This document shows, in pieces, positions 1 through 10,776 of a stretch of 64,000 bases of DNA. Below the pieces are notes generated by a model. The model was not told the DNA's origin. It ran no database searches and saw only the letters and a list, made by a program, of their open reading frames with translations. The position numbers and the translations under genes are program-made. The stretch is taken from contig CAUYUJ010014205.1 of NCBI GenBank assembly GCA_963575745.1, positions 550,087 to 614,086 on the forward strand, written 5' to 3'. This DNA is from Prorocentrum cordatum. Its lineage: Eukaryota > Sar > Dinophyceae > Prorocentrales > Prorocentraceae. The stretch's first letter is position 1. The number at the start of each line of letters is the position of its first letter.

Positions 1-198
1 CCAGGGGCCAGCAACCGCGGCGGACGAGTTCTGGAAACAGCCGAACGCAGCAACAACAGGACGCACGACGATGTCACAACCAAGGGCCTGGGGTCGCTAC
101 AGTGCCTGTGGGCAGAGACTTACGGCAAATGGGGAAAGCAATCAATTGCCCTTGTGCCGGTTCTCGCTCGAGAGCGGCGCCGCGCGCTACTTGGTGCC
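1..198 (+). pseudogene. C-terminal fragment of RLE-family non-LTR retroelement
   Basis: Frame 1 reads the end of the nuclease-like C-terminal domain shared by the RLE-family copies in this window: GGRVLETAERSNNRTHDDV, then GLGSLQCL, ETYGKWGKQSIALVP and LARER. It is nearly the same sequence as 17311-17500. The left end is cut by the window edge. At about 195, where the family continues RRGTALGLLHRWWG, the reading turns into the 19-bp minisatellite, so the last 60 or so residues, the stop codon and the 3'UTR are missing. It is a dead fragment. Confidence 0.8.
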
Positions 199-592
199 GC
201 GCCGTGCTGGTCTTGCGGTGCCGTGCTGGTCTTGCCGCGCCGTGCTAGTCATGCGGTGCGGTGCTGGTCTTGCCGCATTCTGGTATTGCTGTGCCGTGCT
301 GGTCTTGCCGTGCCGTGCTGGTTTTGCTGTTCCGTGCTGGTCTTGCTGCGCCGTGCTGGTCCTGCTGTGCCGTGTTGCTCTTGTTGTGCCATGCTGGTCT
401 TGCTGTGCCGTGCGGGTCTTGTTGTGCCGTGCTGGTCTTGCCGTGCCGCGTTGCTGCGCCGTGCTGGTCTTGCTGTGCCGTGCTGGTCTTGCTGTGCCAT
501 GTTGGTCTTGCCATGCCGTGCTGGTCTTGCTGTGCCGTGCTGGCCTTGCCGCGCCGTGCTGGTCTTGCCGTGCCGTGCTGGTCTTTTTTTAG
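190..592. repeat. 19-bp minisatellite, about 21 units
   Basis: Imperfect head-to-tail copies of a 19-bp unit, CGTGCTGGTCTTGCYGTGC. Because 19 is not a multiple of 3, each frame runs through a 19-residue cycle (PCWSC, AVLVL, RAGLA), which produces long Cys/Leu/Ala-rich ORFs on both strands. I take those as artefacts. The tract ends in a short T run at 585-591. Confidence 0.95.
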
Positions 593-605
593 CATTGGAT
601 TTTGG

Positions 606-1526
606 ATGAGCGATTTGGAGGACGAGTCAGATGGTGAAGTTGTGATCACTGGATGCCGAGAACAACCCGATGGAGGAGACAATGCCGGTACAGTTGACGC
701 CGGTACAGTCCAACCACCATTTCACGCCGATATAATCCGACCACCGCCAGGTGCTTTTCAAGCTGCCCGATGCCTATTGCAATACATCAACACTATACCA
801 GCGGGAACCCCGGATGATGATTTACCGAGGCACATCGAAAGATACCATTGGTCGAAATTTGATGTACCAATCTTTTGGGCAGCCGCAGTTTCAAACGACA
901 ATTGCGCCGCGGTGGAATGGCTTACCCACTTAATCGATTTATTCGTTGGCCGATGGCCGAACTTCGATGCCATGGTCAATGAAAACTCCGCTCACACAGC
1001 ATTCGTGGCAACACGATATGGCATGCGAGAAATTGGGATTACGGATGGGGCCTCTCTCCGGGAGTGGCTAATCGCACACGACACTGCAGGACGACAGTGC
1101 GATGTGCAGGGATACTTTGGGAGGGAATTGCAAGGGCGCCTCATCGACAGTGTATCTCAAATTGACGCAGCGGCCCGTTTCATCGAGACTGTGTACTTCG
1201 TTGTTGCGGTCGGGTTCTACAGAGACCAGGATGTTCGACACACCCTCGCGCATCTAGTGCAACGGCATGCCCCACTTCGCCCAAATGGCGATTCACCGAC
1301 GCACCCGCCCAGAGGAGACGAGGGCCCTCCAACCAGACAAGCAGAACGACGACGACCGCAACCTACGTCGGGTGGAACACACAGGCAGGGACGTCCCGGA
1401 GTCGCTCGACTACCGAATGGGCGGGGCCACATCGACGCAATGGATCTTCAGAACGAGATCGATACTACAGTCCAGACGGTTCGATCAGTACCAAAATGCA
1501 TTCGGGTGCCCTTTCTGCGTTATTGA
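606..1526 (+). CDS. Hypothetical protein, possible 5' ORF of a retroelement
   Basis: A 306-residue ORF from the first ATG after the minisatellite (MSDLEDESDGEVVITG) to TGA at 1524-1526. I do not recognise the family. The N-terminus is acidic, the middle is mixed and globular-looking (YHWSKFDVPIFWAAAV, FVATRYGMREIGI, ARFIETVYFVVAVGFY), and residues 225-275 are rich in Arg, Pro and Gly. The open frame continues upstream into the minisatellite, so the true start could differ. It lies between an RLE-family C-terminal fragment and a pre-RT fragment of what looks like the same family. It may therefore be the upstream ORF of that element, but that is inference from position only. Confidence 0.45.
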   Translation: MSDLEDESDGEVVITGCREQPDGGDNAGTVDAGTVQPPFHADIIRPPPGAFQAARCLLQYINTIPAGTPDDDLPRHIERYHWSKFDVPIFWAAAVSNDNCAAVEWLTHLIDLFVGRWPNFDAMVNENSAHTAFVATRYGMREIGITDGASLREWLIAHDTAGRQCDVQGYFGRELQGRLIDSVSQIDAAARFIETVYFVVAVGFYRDQDVRHTLAHLVQRHAPLRPNGDSPTHPPRGDEGPPTRQAERRRPQPTSGGTHRQGRPGVARLPNGRGHIDAMDLQNEIDTTVQTVRSVPKCIRVPFLRY

Positions 1527-1593
1527 CACATTGTCTTGTGGAGATCGAACGCACACATGTGTGTTGGGACCGCGATGACAATTCTGAAGGTGA

Positions 1594-2070
1594 TTGCGTG
1601 CGCGCGTGGATCCTATTTTTTTTTGCCCCCCCGTAATTATGACGTTACACCCGACAGCCCGTGGGGGCGACGCAGGAGAACGAGATTTACGCCAACGAGT
1701 GGCCTTATTCGACGCTGGCGATTGGGGCCAACTTCTGAACCGGGCCCGGAACAGCATGGCAAAACGGAGTTCTCGGTCGCCACGCGCACCCCGAAGAACC
1801 CCCGGAGAGAAAGAGAAGATCGACAAAGCGATGTTTTTAATCAAACAAGGCGAACTGAGCAACGCTGCCCGAATTTTTACATCCACGCGAATTGCGCCTA
1901 GCAATCAAGCCACATTGGACGAACTGTCATTGCGGCCGGCATGCCCCGCAGAACATTTCCCGGTCGGTCTGGGCGACTTCGTGCCAGCCCAAGAAGTGGA
2001 CTTACACAAAGATTTGCTTGCGAAGGTAATCGGACAAACCAAGCGCGGATTGAGTGGAGGCGAGGCGCCG
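1594..2070 (+). pseudogene. Pre-RT N-terminal fragment of RLE-family retroelement
   Basis: Frame 1 contains ERDLRQRVALFDAGDWGQLL, a basic Ser/Arg/Pro stretch, then EKIDKAMFLIKQGELSNAAR and IFTSTRIAP. This layout (a GELSxAARxxTSxxxAP motif after a charged linker) is what I know from the region just before the reverse transcriptase in dinoflagellate non-LTR elements of this kind. The similarity ends near 2070 (VIGQTKRGLSGG), before any RT motif. Downstream the frame is GC-rich and low-complexity until 2271. It is a 3'-truncated or broken copy. The family match is from memory of motif layout, not from a search. Confidence 0.5.
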
Positions 2071-2382
2071 GTCAGACGCCCCGGGGGGGCGGCCTTGCGA
2101 GAGCCCGGCAGTGGCACCGGAGCGCCGAGAAAAAACGAGTATATTACCGCTCTTACTGCTAGCCTTGCTTGGTCAAGCTCCTGTGAGCCCGCGAAGGCCC
2201 CATGCATGGGGAGGGCTTCGCGACGGCGAGCCGACGACGACGACGACGAGGAGGGACAAGAAAGGAGATGAAGGGCGCGGCGGGCCGGGGCCCGATCAGC
2301 CCAAGCGGTAGAAGTTGCCAGCGTAGGCTAAGAACGCATCTTCCATCGGCGTCCAGGTCTGCCAATTTGACGCGGTTGATAA

Positions 2383-3767
2383 TTATTGTTTGCTGTCATT
2401 GTGGGCGTCGCTGTGCTGTGTCGTGTTTGTTGTGTGGAGGAAGTGGGTGATGTCGTCATCCCAGCGCTTCTTTTGACCTCCATGACGTCGCTGTGCAGGT
2501 CGATGGTCGCGGTTGCTTGGTTCCCACATGCTAGATAGGAAGGTCCACGTCGCAACTCGCGATGCCCATCTCCATTTCCGTTTGAAGTACAACGTGGTCC
2601 AAGATTCCATCTTTGAGCGCTCGGCGTGCTCTGTGGCGATCCGGGTTGCTCGGCGTATGTATTTTGTCCACGGTTCCATCCCGTCCTCCCATTCGTCATT
2701 CACCGTGCTGCGCGGTGGGTCTTCACAATTTGTTGTGCTGCGTGCTGCTGTCGGTCGTGTTCTGGTTGGTCTCGCGGTCGTCGTGGGCGTTCTGGTCGTG
2801 CGCTTTGCGACGTCGCAGTGCGCCCATGATAAGTCTGAGCATTTTTCGTTGGACTCGCCGTAAAATTAGGAGCATGTCTTTGGTGAGGGTTCAAGAGGAG
2901 CACCCGTGCATCGCGGACGGCGTGATCGTGCCGCTGAACAACTTCATCCTGCTGTGCAATGGAAAACGTTTGTTTGTCAAGTCGTATCGCAATTGGTTGA
3001 AGCGGCTCCACCCGGCAGCAATTATGTTGCGTAGTTCTGCGTAGTGGAAATCGCAGAACGTGAGGTTTCTCCCCAAGTATTTCGTGTTTTGGTCTGACCG
3101 CAAAATGTCGACTTTTCCACAACTAATGATAACATGGTAAATCGTAACAGTTGTCAAAATCTTCGTCTTGTCTGGGTGTAGTAGCAGGCCGCATTTTGCT
3201 GCTTCGTCGTTGACGTCTCGAAGTAAGCAAATGAGTTGGCGAAGATTGGAGGCGCAGAGCAGCACGTCGTCAGCGAAGCGTGCATTTGTAATGCGCGTCT
3301 GCGGTGCAAACCCTTATTGGATTCCAAATTTCTTGCGCGACCAGATAGTATTAACTTGTCTGAAGACGTGCTCGAGGACGGCATTGAATAATAAGAAACT
3401 CAGTGGGTCTCCCTGTTTTACGCCTCGCTCGACGTTGAAAGATCTGTTGTTGGTGTCCGTTCTGATTGTTCCCGTTTGGCCGAGGTACAGCTGCTTCACG
3501 AAAATAATGCATGCGGGCGGGATGTGTTGCTGTCGTAAAGCTGCCCACAAGGATTCGTGGTTGACGCAGTCGAAGGCCTTCTTGAAGTCGATTGCTGTTG
3601 CCCACAACGGAAGTTGCCACTCATATGACCTTTCTTGTAGCATTGTTGTGGTGAAGAGGTGATTTTCCGTGCAGTAACTCTTGCGGAAGCTTGTTTGGTC
3701 AGGGCGCTGCTGCGAATCAAGCAGAGAGCCCAGCCGGTTGCACAACAGACGTGACATCAGCTTGCAC
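2383..3767 (-). pseudogene. LINE D reverse transcriptase, 3' half
   Basis: On the minus strand from about 3767, KLMSRLLCNRL, ATAIDFKKAFDCVNHESLW (RT motif A) and ERGVKQGDPLSFLLF (motif B) are read in one frame. An in-frame TAA follows at 3316-3314, and the same frame goes on to RFADDVLLC (motif C, FADD) and LHPDKTKIL. After a further frame change, the C-terminal LINE signature RRHGGQKKRWDDDI lies at 2460-2400. RT residues are present, but the stop and frameshifts make it dead. It ends abruptly at 3767 against the plus-strand element E1. The missing 5' half is probably the minus-strand RT fragment at 12851-13420. Confidence 0.85.
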
Positions 3768-5213
3768 AAGCTCCCTTCTTTACAAGCAGCATGGCTCATG
3801 CTCTACTTTTGCACCGTGCCCAGAATCAACCACCTACTCCGGACGTTGCCACCGCACTTGGCACGCATCGCTACGGCGCCCCACGACCACAGTATTATAG
3901 AGACCTTCCGACTACTATTTGGCATCCCTACGCCCGACGATTGGTGCTACGATCTGCACGGCGTCACGTGCGACAATTGGGTTGCCCAAGCATCGTTCCC
4001 GTTGCGGTTTGGGGGCATGGGCCTGCGGGACTCTACGAGGACTGCTCCTGCGACATTCTGGGCGAGCTGGGCGGATTCGCTCCCTGACTTACTGCAGCGA
4101 TTCCCAAGCCTAGGTCGCAGCATGCTTTTCCACCTTACAGCTATTCAAGATACGACGTGGTCCTGCGTGCCTGGTGGACGCGGAACAAGCAGGGAGGTCG
4201 TGCGATACTATTGGGTGGAGTAACCGACCTACATGGCACGATATTGCTGCCGGGGCCCGGCCTCCTGAGCCTCCAGATCAAGCCGAAAACCCCCTAGCCT
4301 TAGGGGAATGGTCCCACGGTTGGCAATTCCACGCGTCCAATGGTTTGGAAACAGCTGCGCAGACACAGCTCCAGCGGGATTTCCCAGCACAACACAACAG
4401 GACAAATGCAGCATCCCGTGGTAAAGCACGGCTTCAATCGTGCATGGGGCCGTACGCGAGTGCGTAGTTGACGGTGTGCCCCACAACTCCGGCTACAACG
4501 TGCAACAACGAATATTTCAGATGTGCAGTGCGCCGACGTTTGGGGTTGGCTGTGGTTTGTGATGGGCCGGATCCGCATGGCTTCTCCAGGTTAGCCGACA
4601 ACGAAGGGGCTCGCCTCAACGCACGGCATACCGCCATGGTGGCAGCGTGGAGGCAAGTGCTGATGGAAGCGGGTGGTGCAATACCAGACCGTAACGTTGA
4701 ACGTCTTCTAAGGGATACCCACGTCCCAATACCAGCTGGGGACTTACGACGATTGGACCTCATCGTCCCAGGTTTGTCACTTGCTCACGGGGTACCGCTC
4801 TTCTGCGATGTATGCATCCTTTCCCCGATCTCTCGGAACGGCTTCCCCCGGGCAGGGACGAGCAACCAAGGTGGGCGTTTATTGGACAATGAACAAAAAT
4901 AAAAACAACACGACCTACAACGAGGTTGCGACGACGGGATTGGGGAAACTATTGTCACTTGGATCGGAAGTGCACGGCAGATGGGGGAAACAATCTATCT
5001 GGTTGGTTCCCAATTTGGCATCTGAGCATGCGCGGGGGCTGCACGCGCGCGCACGGAAAAGGGGCTGCGTTAGGCTTAGTGCACAGGTGGTGGGGGCTCC
5101 TCGGCCTTGCCTTGCAATCCGCTGTGGCACACGCGGTCTTACATGACCATGCCCACCTACACCAGGCACCGCTGGAGGCGGCGCCAGGTCTGGCCGACCT
5201 CGAGGTCGTGTAA
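3768..5213 (+). pseudogene. RLE element E1, 5'-truncated, RT C-terminus plus nuclease-like domain
   Basis: Starts inside the RT C-terminal region (KLPSLQAAWLMLYFCTVPR, then NHLL), runs through WVAQASFPLRFGGMGLRDS and FWASWADSLPDLLQRFP, then into the downstream domain: RPTWHDIAAGARPPEP, GEWSHGWQFHAS, VAAWRQVLMEAGG, IPDRNVERLLRDTHVPIPAG, RRLDLIVPG, VPLFCDV, WWGLLGLALQ, ending LEVV-stop at 5211-5213. Frameshifts near 4190, 4880 and 4960 and an in-frame TAG at 4465-4467 break it. The 5' truncation is typical of target-primed reverse transcription. It abuts LINE D (minus) at 3767/3768. Confidence 0.85.
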
Positions 5214-5253
5214 CCCTCCTCGTCCCCTCCTCCTCTTCCTCCTCCTCCTCCTC
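5214..5253 (+). repeat. (TCC)n tract in E1 3'UTR, left part
   Basis: The stop codon of E1 is followed at once by a TCC-rich tract, as in E2, E3, E4, E6 and E7. Instead of the usual TGCTTAGC and 3'UTR, it is interrupted at 5254 by a spliced-leader sequence. The rest of the tract and the 3'UTR are probably at 12248-12840. Confidence 0.7.
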
Positions 5254-5274
5254 CCGTAGCCATTTTGGCTCAAG
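5254..5274 (+). other. Dinoflagellate spliced-leader relic
   Basis: These 21 bases match DinoSL positions 2-22 exactly (CCGTAGCC...GGCTCAAG). The preceding base, position 1 of the leader, is C here, whereas the consensus has T, A or G. There is no snRNA-like intron part downstream. The leader is followed directly by ATGATGATG, so this is an exon-only leader of the kind left by reinsertion of a trans-spliced mRNA, not an SL RNA gene. Confidence 0.9.
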
Positions 5275-5420
5275 ATGATGATGCTTGCGGCGTCCTTCAT
5301 GGATGCCGCTAGTCCGCGGACAGACCCCCAGCTTTTGCCGCCACAACCGCGGGCTTGCGGCTGCCCACAGTTCTTCCTGCTTCTCACTCTGGCATTGCAG
5401 GCTGCCGTCCATATCAGCTC

Positions 5421-5550
5421 GTCCGAGCCCAGCTCCAAGCACTTCATATCGCCCGTCGAGCCCAGCTCCGAGCACTACATATCGCCGTCGAGCCAAGCTC
5501 CGTGCACTACGTATCCGCCGTCGAGCCTAGCTCCGAGCACTTCATTCCCG
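5421..5550. repeat. 33-bp tandem repeat, 4 units, in LINE A leader
   Basis: Four units of 30-34 bp, each beginning GTCGAGCC or GTCCGAGCC and containing AGCTCCGAGCACT, followed by a truncated fifth GTCGAG. They lie between the spliced leader and ORF1. Confidence 0.85.
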
Positions 5551-5935
5551 TCGAGAACGTTGCCCGCACCGAGGCCAGCCAGCAGCTTCTCCGCCAACCA
5601 CGGATTGGCACCGCAGCCGCCCTGGACATTGGACAGCAGCACAGCAGCCACTTCCTGGACTCGCCCAACCTATTGCAACCACGTCGTCAAGCATTGAAGA
5701 TAGATCTACGTCTCGCAGCGCACCTTCGCGCAGAAGGAAAGAATGCCGTCGTGGACGCCAAGCTAAAGACCGTGATGATAAAGGTTCCCGTGCCACCGCC
5801 GCCAGGGTCACACTCGACGCCATGGGGGAAGCTGGCGTCGCCTCGCAACTCGTACGAGCTTCAGGGAGAGCATCTGCGCCGCCTTCGCGTCCTGGTCGCT
5901 CGTCAGCGCGCCCGCCTACTCCGCCAACGTTTGCG

Positions 5936-6048
5936 ATGGATGCCGACGACCTTCCACACCGCGGTGATGCTGCTCGCCACGCAGCGGCTGCCCCCGAGCA
6001 ACTACGCGATGGACAATGGGATGCCACCCCCCCCCCCCCCCCCCCCAA

Positions 6049-6138
<90 letters not shown>

Positions 6139-7256
6139 ATGCAGTCGAGGCAGCACCAGCAGCAGGAGGACACCCACGTGCAGATCCACTGGCAGGAGCT
6201 CGTCACCCTTGGCGTGGACAACACGCCGCTGGAGGAGCGCCCGCCGTCGGAGCCGCCGCCGACCTTCATGGCGGAGACACACCAGCTTCCATCGCAGCCG
6301 CTGGAGGAACAGCCACGCCTGGATCGTTCCCAAGCATCCCAGGTCTGGTTCCTGATGTCGAAGCCGCTCTTCAACAAGTCATACAGTCTCAAGTCGAACA
6401 CGCCGCCGCCACCTTCCAAGCCCAGGCCAACGCTCTACTCAATGAATCACGCGAAAGCTTTCGTCAAATTCTCGCACAACAAGTCATTGCTACCGAACGC
6501 CGAGTGGACACCCTACATGATGCAGTCGCCCGCGCACGCCGTGAACAAGACCGCCAAGCCGACGAGCAGAAGAAGATGTGGCAGCAGATCGATCAGATGC
6601 GCGACGCGCTCGCGCTTGCAGAAGCTCAGGCGCCCATCGCGGACCTCGCCAAGCTCGCCGACTGGGACCGCGCCCCTGACCCGACCATCTTCTCCATTGG
6701 TTGCCAGCGCCTCATCGCGCCCGACATGCTGTTCAACGGCCTGCAGGAGTGGATCGCCTCTGCCAACGTGGACCGCAACGCCGTGGAGCTGCTGGGCGAC
6801 GAGCCGTCCAGACGCTTCCTTCTTCAAGTCAAAGGTGATCGTGCAGCCGCAATCCCGCGAGCCCTCGCTCTTTCACGCGCCCTTCGAGATCCTGCTGGCA
6901 GGTGGAAACGCTTTGTGTCCACCGACACGACAGGCGCCCGAGTGGATATCTACCTCAACCCCGACAAGTCTCCCAAGCAGATCCGCACCGAGATCCAGCG
7001 TAAGAAGCTCTTGCAACTGCTCCAGCACCGCTGCCCCGACAAGTCTTGGAGGGCCATCCGCACCAAGGGCGAGATCCACTGCAACGCCATGCCCGTTGTC
7101 CGCCTCGACGTCAAGGGCCAGGCCGACCCCGCCATCCCCGAATGGAACGAGCACGCGTTCGAAGGCCACCACTTCAACGAAGTGGATCGCGGTGGCGTCC
7201 TCACCGCGTTCCAGGCGCTCTTCGCGGACACTGCTTCAGCAACGTGGCGGGTTTAG
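5936..7256 (+). pseudogene. LINE A ORF1, coiled-coil and RRM-like RNA-binding protein
   Basis: The most protein-like start is ATG at 5936 (MDADDLPHRGDAARHAAAAP), read in frame 2 up to a C20 run followed by an A88 run. After the homopolymers the protein continues in frame 0: a heptad-rich coiled coil (VEAALQQVIQSQVEHAAATF to QQIDQMRDALALAEAQ), then an ORF1 core (DRAPDPTIFSIGCQRLIAP, RRFLLQVKG, WKRFVSTD, NPDKSPKQIRTEIQRKKLLQ) ending at TAG 7254-7256. This fits a LINE ORF1 nucleic-acid chaperone. The homopolymer forces a frame change and a Pro/Lys insert, so the copy is broken, or its length is mis-assembled. An alternative reading keeps frame 0 open from 5355 without a good start. Confidence 0.65.
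6027..6137. repeat. C20 run followed by A88 run
   Basis: Twenty C bases (6027-6046), AAC, then 88 A bases (6050-6137), inside ORF1. It could be an internal expansion, an oligo(A) insertion, or the poly(A) of a separate short retrocopy that began at the SL. The last idea lacks a matching target-site duplication. Confidence 0.95.
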
Positions 7257-7257
7257 C

Positions 7258-8580
7258 CGCCCCTGGTCGCCGTGGCGACCGACCGAGGGCCCCGTCCCCA
7301 GCACCTTCATCACGTGGAATGCCAGAGCCCTTATGTGCCACAAGCGCCAGCGCCGCCGCCGCAAGCAAGCTGCCTTGACTAAGTACATGCGCCGCCACTG
7401 CGTCATCCTCCTCCAGGAGGTCCACGGCTCGGAAGCCCTGCTCCGCACGTGGGTGGACACGCAGCCGTACCCGTGCAAGCTCTTTTTCTCCGAGTTCGTC
7501 GGCAGCGATGACGACGAGGCCCGACCTGGCATTGGCGGAGTTGCTACGTTGGTGCCCTGGCTCACGCCCATGCAGCTCGAGCAGCTTGCTCCACACCAAC
7601 TGCCTACCTTCGACCACGAGGAGATCGTCAAGGGCCGCATCCAGGCCGTCACCGGCACCAATGCTGTCACGAACAACTCCATCGTCATCATGAACGTCCA
7701 TAACCACGAGATCGACGCCCGCGGCCGCGACCGAGTGCAACGTGCTTGGCATCAGCATCGCACCTGGGCCGAGGCCGACTACCAACACCGCACCTTCATC
7801 GCCATGGGGGACTTCAATACTGCCAGCCGCCCGCCGAACAGCTTCCTGCAGCCCCAGCCTCAGCACGCACGCCTTGCGCTGGACAACAGCGCCCGCCAGC
7901 AGCAGCCTTTCTGGAATGCACTCTTCGACACCATGCTCGAAATCGAACCCGACTTACCGACCCGCTTCAACAAGTCTGACTTCTCCGTTTCAACGATCGA
8001 CCGCGTTTTCATCAGCTTGCCGTCCCATGCCATGCTCGAGCTCACATCGCAGGTCAGCATCGTACACGATCCTGCCATCCTGTCAGACTCCTTCCTCAGC
8101 GACCACGCGATCATCTCCTACACCATCGGCATCAAGCCGCGCACGCCGTCGGACGACCAGGCGATCCCCCCCGCGATCTTCCGCGACCCGAACTACGCCA
8201 AGTACTTGGACCAGCTGATCACCCACACCAAGACTCAGCACGTCCCCATCCAGAACCGCTGGCGCACGCACAAGCGCCTCATGGTCGAGGCTGCGAGGCT
8301 CGTCCGCGACGACTGGGTCAGCTCCACCGGGGATGGCAACAAATCCAACCATGCCGACGGCCGTGTCCTCACGGCGCGTTCGATCTCACGCGCGGTCTGG
8401 CGCCAGGACGTGGCTCTCGCACGTCGTCTTCAGTCTACCACCGAGCTTGGCGCCAAGTACGTCTCGATTACCGACGGCCTCATCACGATCATCAACCAGC
8501 CCGGGTTCGCTGCCATGACAGCCGCGCTACACCGCGACTTCGAGGCTCGGCAACGCTCTCTGGCGCAAAGAGCTGCCCAG
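7258..8580 (+). pseudogene. LINE A ORF2 part 1, APE/EEP endonuclease domain
   Basis: Frame 1, about 440 residues with no stop. The endonuclease/exonuclease/phosphatase fold is clear: STFITWNARAL at the start, VILLQEVHG (metal-binding Glu), FIAMGDFNTASRP (Asp and Asn), STIDRVF, and FLSDHAIISY near the end (catalytic SDH). It would nick target DNA to prime reverse transcription. The frame is open well upstream, so the start is uncertain; it follows the ORF1 stop within two bases. After about 8580 the family sequence continues in frame 0, so a frameshift separates this domain from the RT. Confidence 0.8.
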
Positions 8581-8582
8581 CG

Positions 8583-10776
8583 CCCCCCTGGCGCGGCAGG
8601 GCCCTCGAGCCCGAGAAACTCCGTCGAATCCTGCGCGCCTCGCAGTGGCGGGCTCTCCTTTGGGCCCCCTGGAAGCGTCGTCTGGTCCTCCAGGGAATCA
8701 AAATCTCGGGCCCTGATGGCCCCCCTGGGGTCGCCAGAGAGAGCTGCGATATGGCGGACGCCCTTCGCACCTACTGGAAGCCCGTCTTCGCGCACAAGCT
8801 CGTCGATGCCGACAAGGTCACGCAGTACATCTCCGAGCACATGCCGCTGGGCGCCGCCATCGACGTGGGCGCGCCGACCAAGAGGTAGATCCGCGCCTTC
8901 CTGGCTCGCACCTCGCCGTCGGCTCCAGGACCTGACTGCCTCCCATATCGCGCTTGGCTCGCACGCGGCTCGTCGCTGGACCTGCTCGAGGACCTCTCGT
9001 TCCACCTTTGCTCGAACGCTAACTTCATTCACGACCTGAACGATTCTGACCTCGCCTTCCTGCCGAAAGGGGACGACCTCGTCGGCGAGATGCAGACCGA
9101 CAGGGCGCCTGAGGACACGCGCCCGCTCTCGCTCAAGAACACTGATATCAAGGCCATCGCTGGCGCCGCCAACTTCCTCCTCAAATCCGCTGTGGCAGAG
9201 CGGACTCGCAAGGCGCAGCAGGGTTTCGTAGTCGGCCGCAACTTCACCAAGCACATTGTCATTCTTGACGCCGAAATGCGTCGCGCTGGGATACGTCCCG
9301 ATGCTGCTGATCACGACCCTGTCTTCACCAGCTTCGACTTCGCGGCGGCGTTCCCGTCTCTGGGTCGGGTCTGGCTCTTTGCGGCACTCGAGCGCTTCGG
9401 GGTCCCCATCGGCCTCATGAGCCTCTTTCGCAACCTGTACCACGCGCCGAACAGCTTCCTCAAGGTCAACGGGGTCCGCCACTTCATGTTCGCCATCGAG
9501 TCGGGCGTCGCGCAGGGCTGCCCCGCCAGTGGCTCGGCATGGGCCATCGCGATGGACCCGCTCGTCCGCCACATCGCCTCCTTCATCGAGCACCCCGACT
9601 ACACGCCCGACTACGACAAAGGCTACCTCGGCGTCTGCGCGGGCGACACTGGCCTGCTCACATTCTCGTTCGACACGTTGCGCAAGGCATCTGAGCCTTT
9701 TTCTGCCGCAGAGGAGCTCGCGCTTCTCTCCCTCAGACCTCGCAAGTGTGTAGTCGTGCCCTTGTGGGCGCCTGTCTCTCCTGCCACCACCGCCCAAACG
9801 AAAGCGCTCCTGGCCGACCTTTGTCTTTCCTGGGGTGGCTTCACGATTTCGGGGCGAGCCAAGTACCTCGGGACCTTCCTTGGACCCTCCTCCCCCCTCG
9901 CCCTTCAATGGCTCGCCCCAGGGCAAAAGTGGTGGCAGCGCGGTAATTTGCTCAACCTCGTCCAGCCTGGCAATGATGCCACCGTTCGTTTATATAACAC
10001 TTCCGTCTTGTCCACGCTCAGCTACGCTGCTCAGTTCTTCCCACTCGATTCTAAGATTGCTCGCCGTGAACTTTGCGCCTTCCACGAAATGCTCAGCATG
10101 CCGCCCATTTCTTTTCGGGAGGTAGATCTCATCTCGATGGCGGAATGGAGCCCGCCACCTGTCCCTCGCTCAGCTCAAGTCGCATCTGTCGCCGCCGCCA
10201 TTCGTACGGCCACTTTTACACTCCGTGGAGAATGGGGACCATTCTTCCACCGTCTGCGAGACACCGCCTGGGAGGAGAGCACGGTTCATTCCTTCCCTCG
10301 GTGGGAAGCAGGGCGCTGGTCCCCCCCCTTCTGGGAAGAGACCTCGTCCATCGTGCAGTTCTACCATGCCCTGTCTTGCGGGCAGCGTGTCTCGCCATTT
10401 CCAGCAGCAGCCGTGGCCCTGGCGAACCGCGCTGCACGAGCCGAAATTCGCGAGGCACCTGCTGCTGACCCGCCGCGTCGCCCGAAGGTGCAGAGGGCGG
10501 TCGCGTGCGCTCTGCAGCGCGCCTTTTTCTCGTCGCCGTTCACTGTCACTCTCGCGAAGCGCCTCGTAGCATGGGGACTTCAGCCGCCGCCGCCTCCCCC
10601 AGAGCTTTCCTGCCGCTGGTCCGCTTTCACAAAAGCGTTCGGAGAGGTCCGCCCCAGCTGGCGCTGGGCGGTTTTCAAGTCGCTCAGTGGCGGGTGGACC
10701 ACCACCCACCGCACGCATGTGCTCGCCCAGCGCTCGCGCGTGTTCGGGCGCCCGAACGCGCCCGATTCATTTCCCC
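8583..10776 (+). pseudogene. LINE A ORF2 part 2, reverse transcriptase
   Basis: Frame 0 from EPEKLRRILRASQWRALL, with TAG at 8886-8888 (APTKR-stop), then on through FTSFDFAAAFPSLGRVWLF (RT motif A) and ESGVAQGCPASGSAWAIAM (motif B). At the expected motif C it reads VCAGDTG where related elements have CADD, so the first catalytic Asp is Gly. The thumb and C-terminal region runs to VFGRPNAPDSF. There the reading is cut by E2; the remainder resumes at 12059. Nonsense, frameshift, lost catalytic residue and insertion each would inactivate it. Confidence 0.8.
10767..10776 (+). repeat. Target-site duplication of E2, left copy
   Basis: TCATTTCCCC, repeated exactly at 12059-12068. It lies within the ORF2 codons for DSFP. 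Confidence 0.85.

Noticed and set aside
5254-6137. Separate processed retrogene from the SL to the A88 run
   Set aside because: The TCC sequence before the SL does not match the CATGCAGTCG after the A run, so no target duplication; ORF1-like reading spans the run. Kept as a possible alternative only.
8430-9926. 498-residue minus-strand ORF opposite the LINE A RT
   Set aside because: Antisense shadow of a GC-rich coding region; the plus strand carries the RT motifs.
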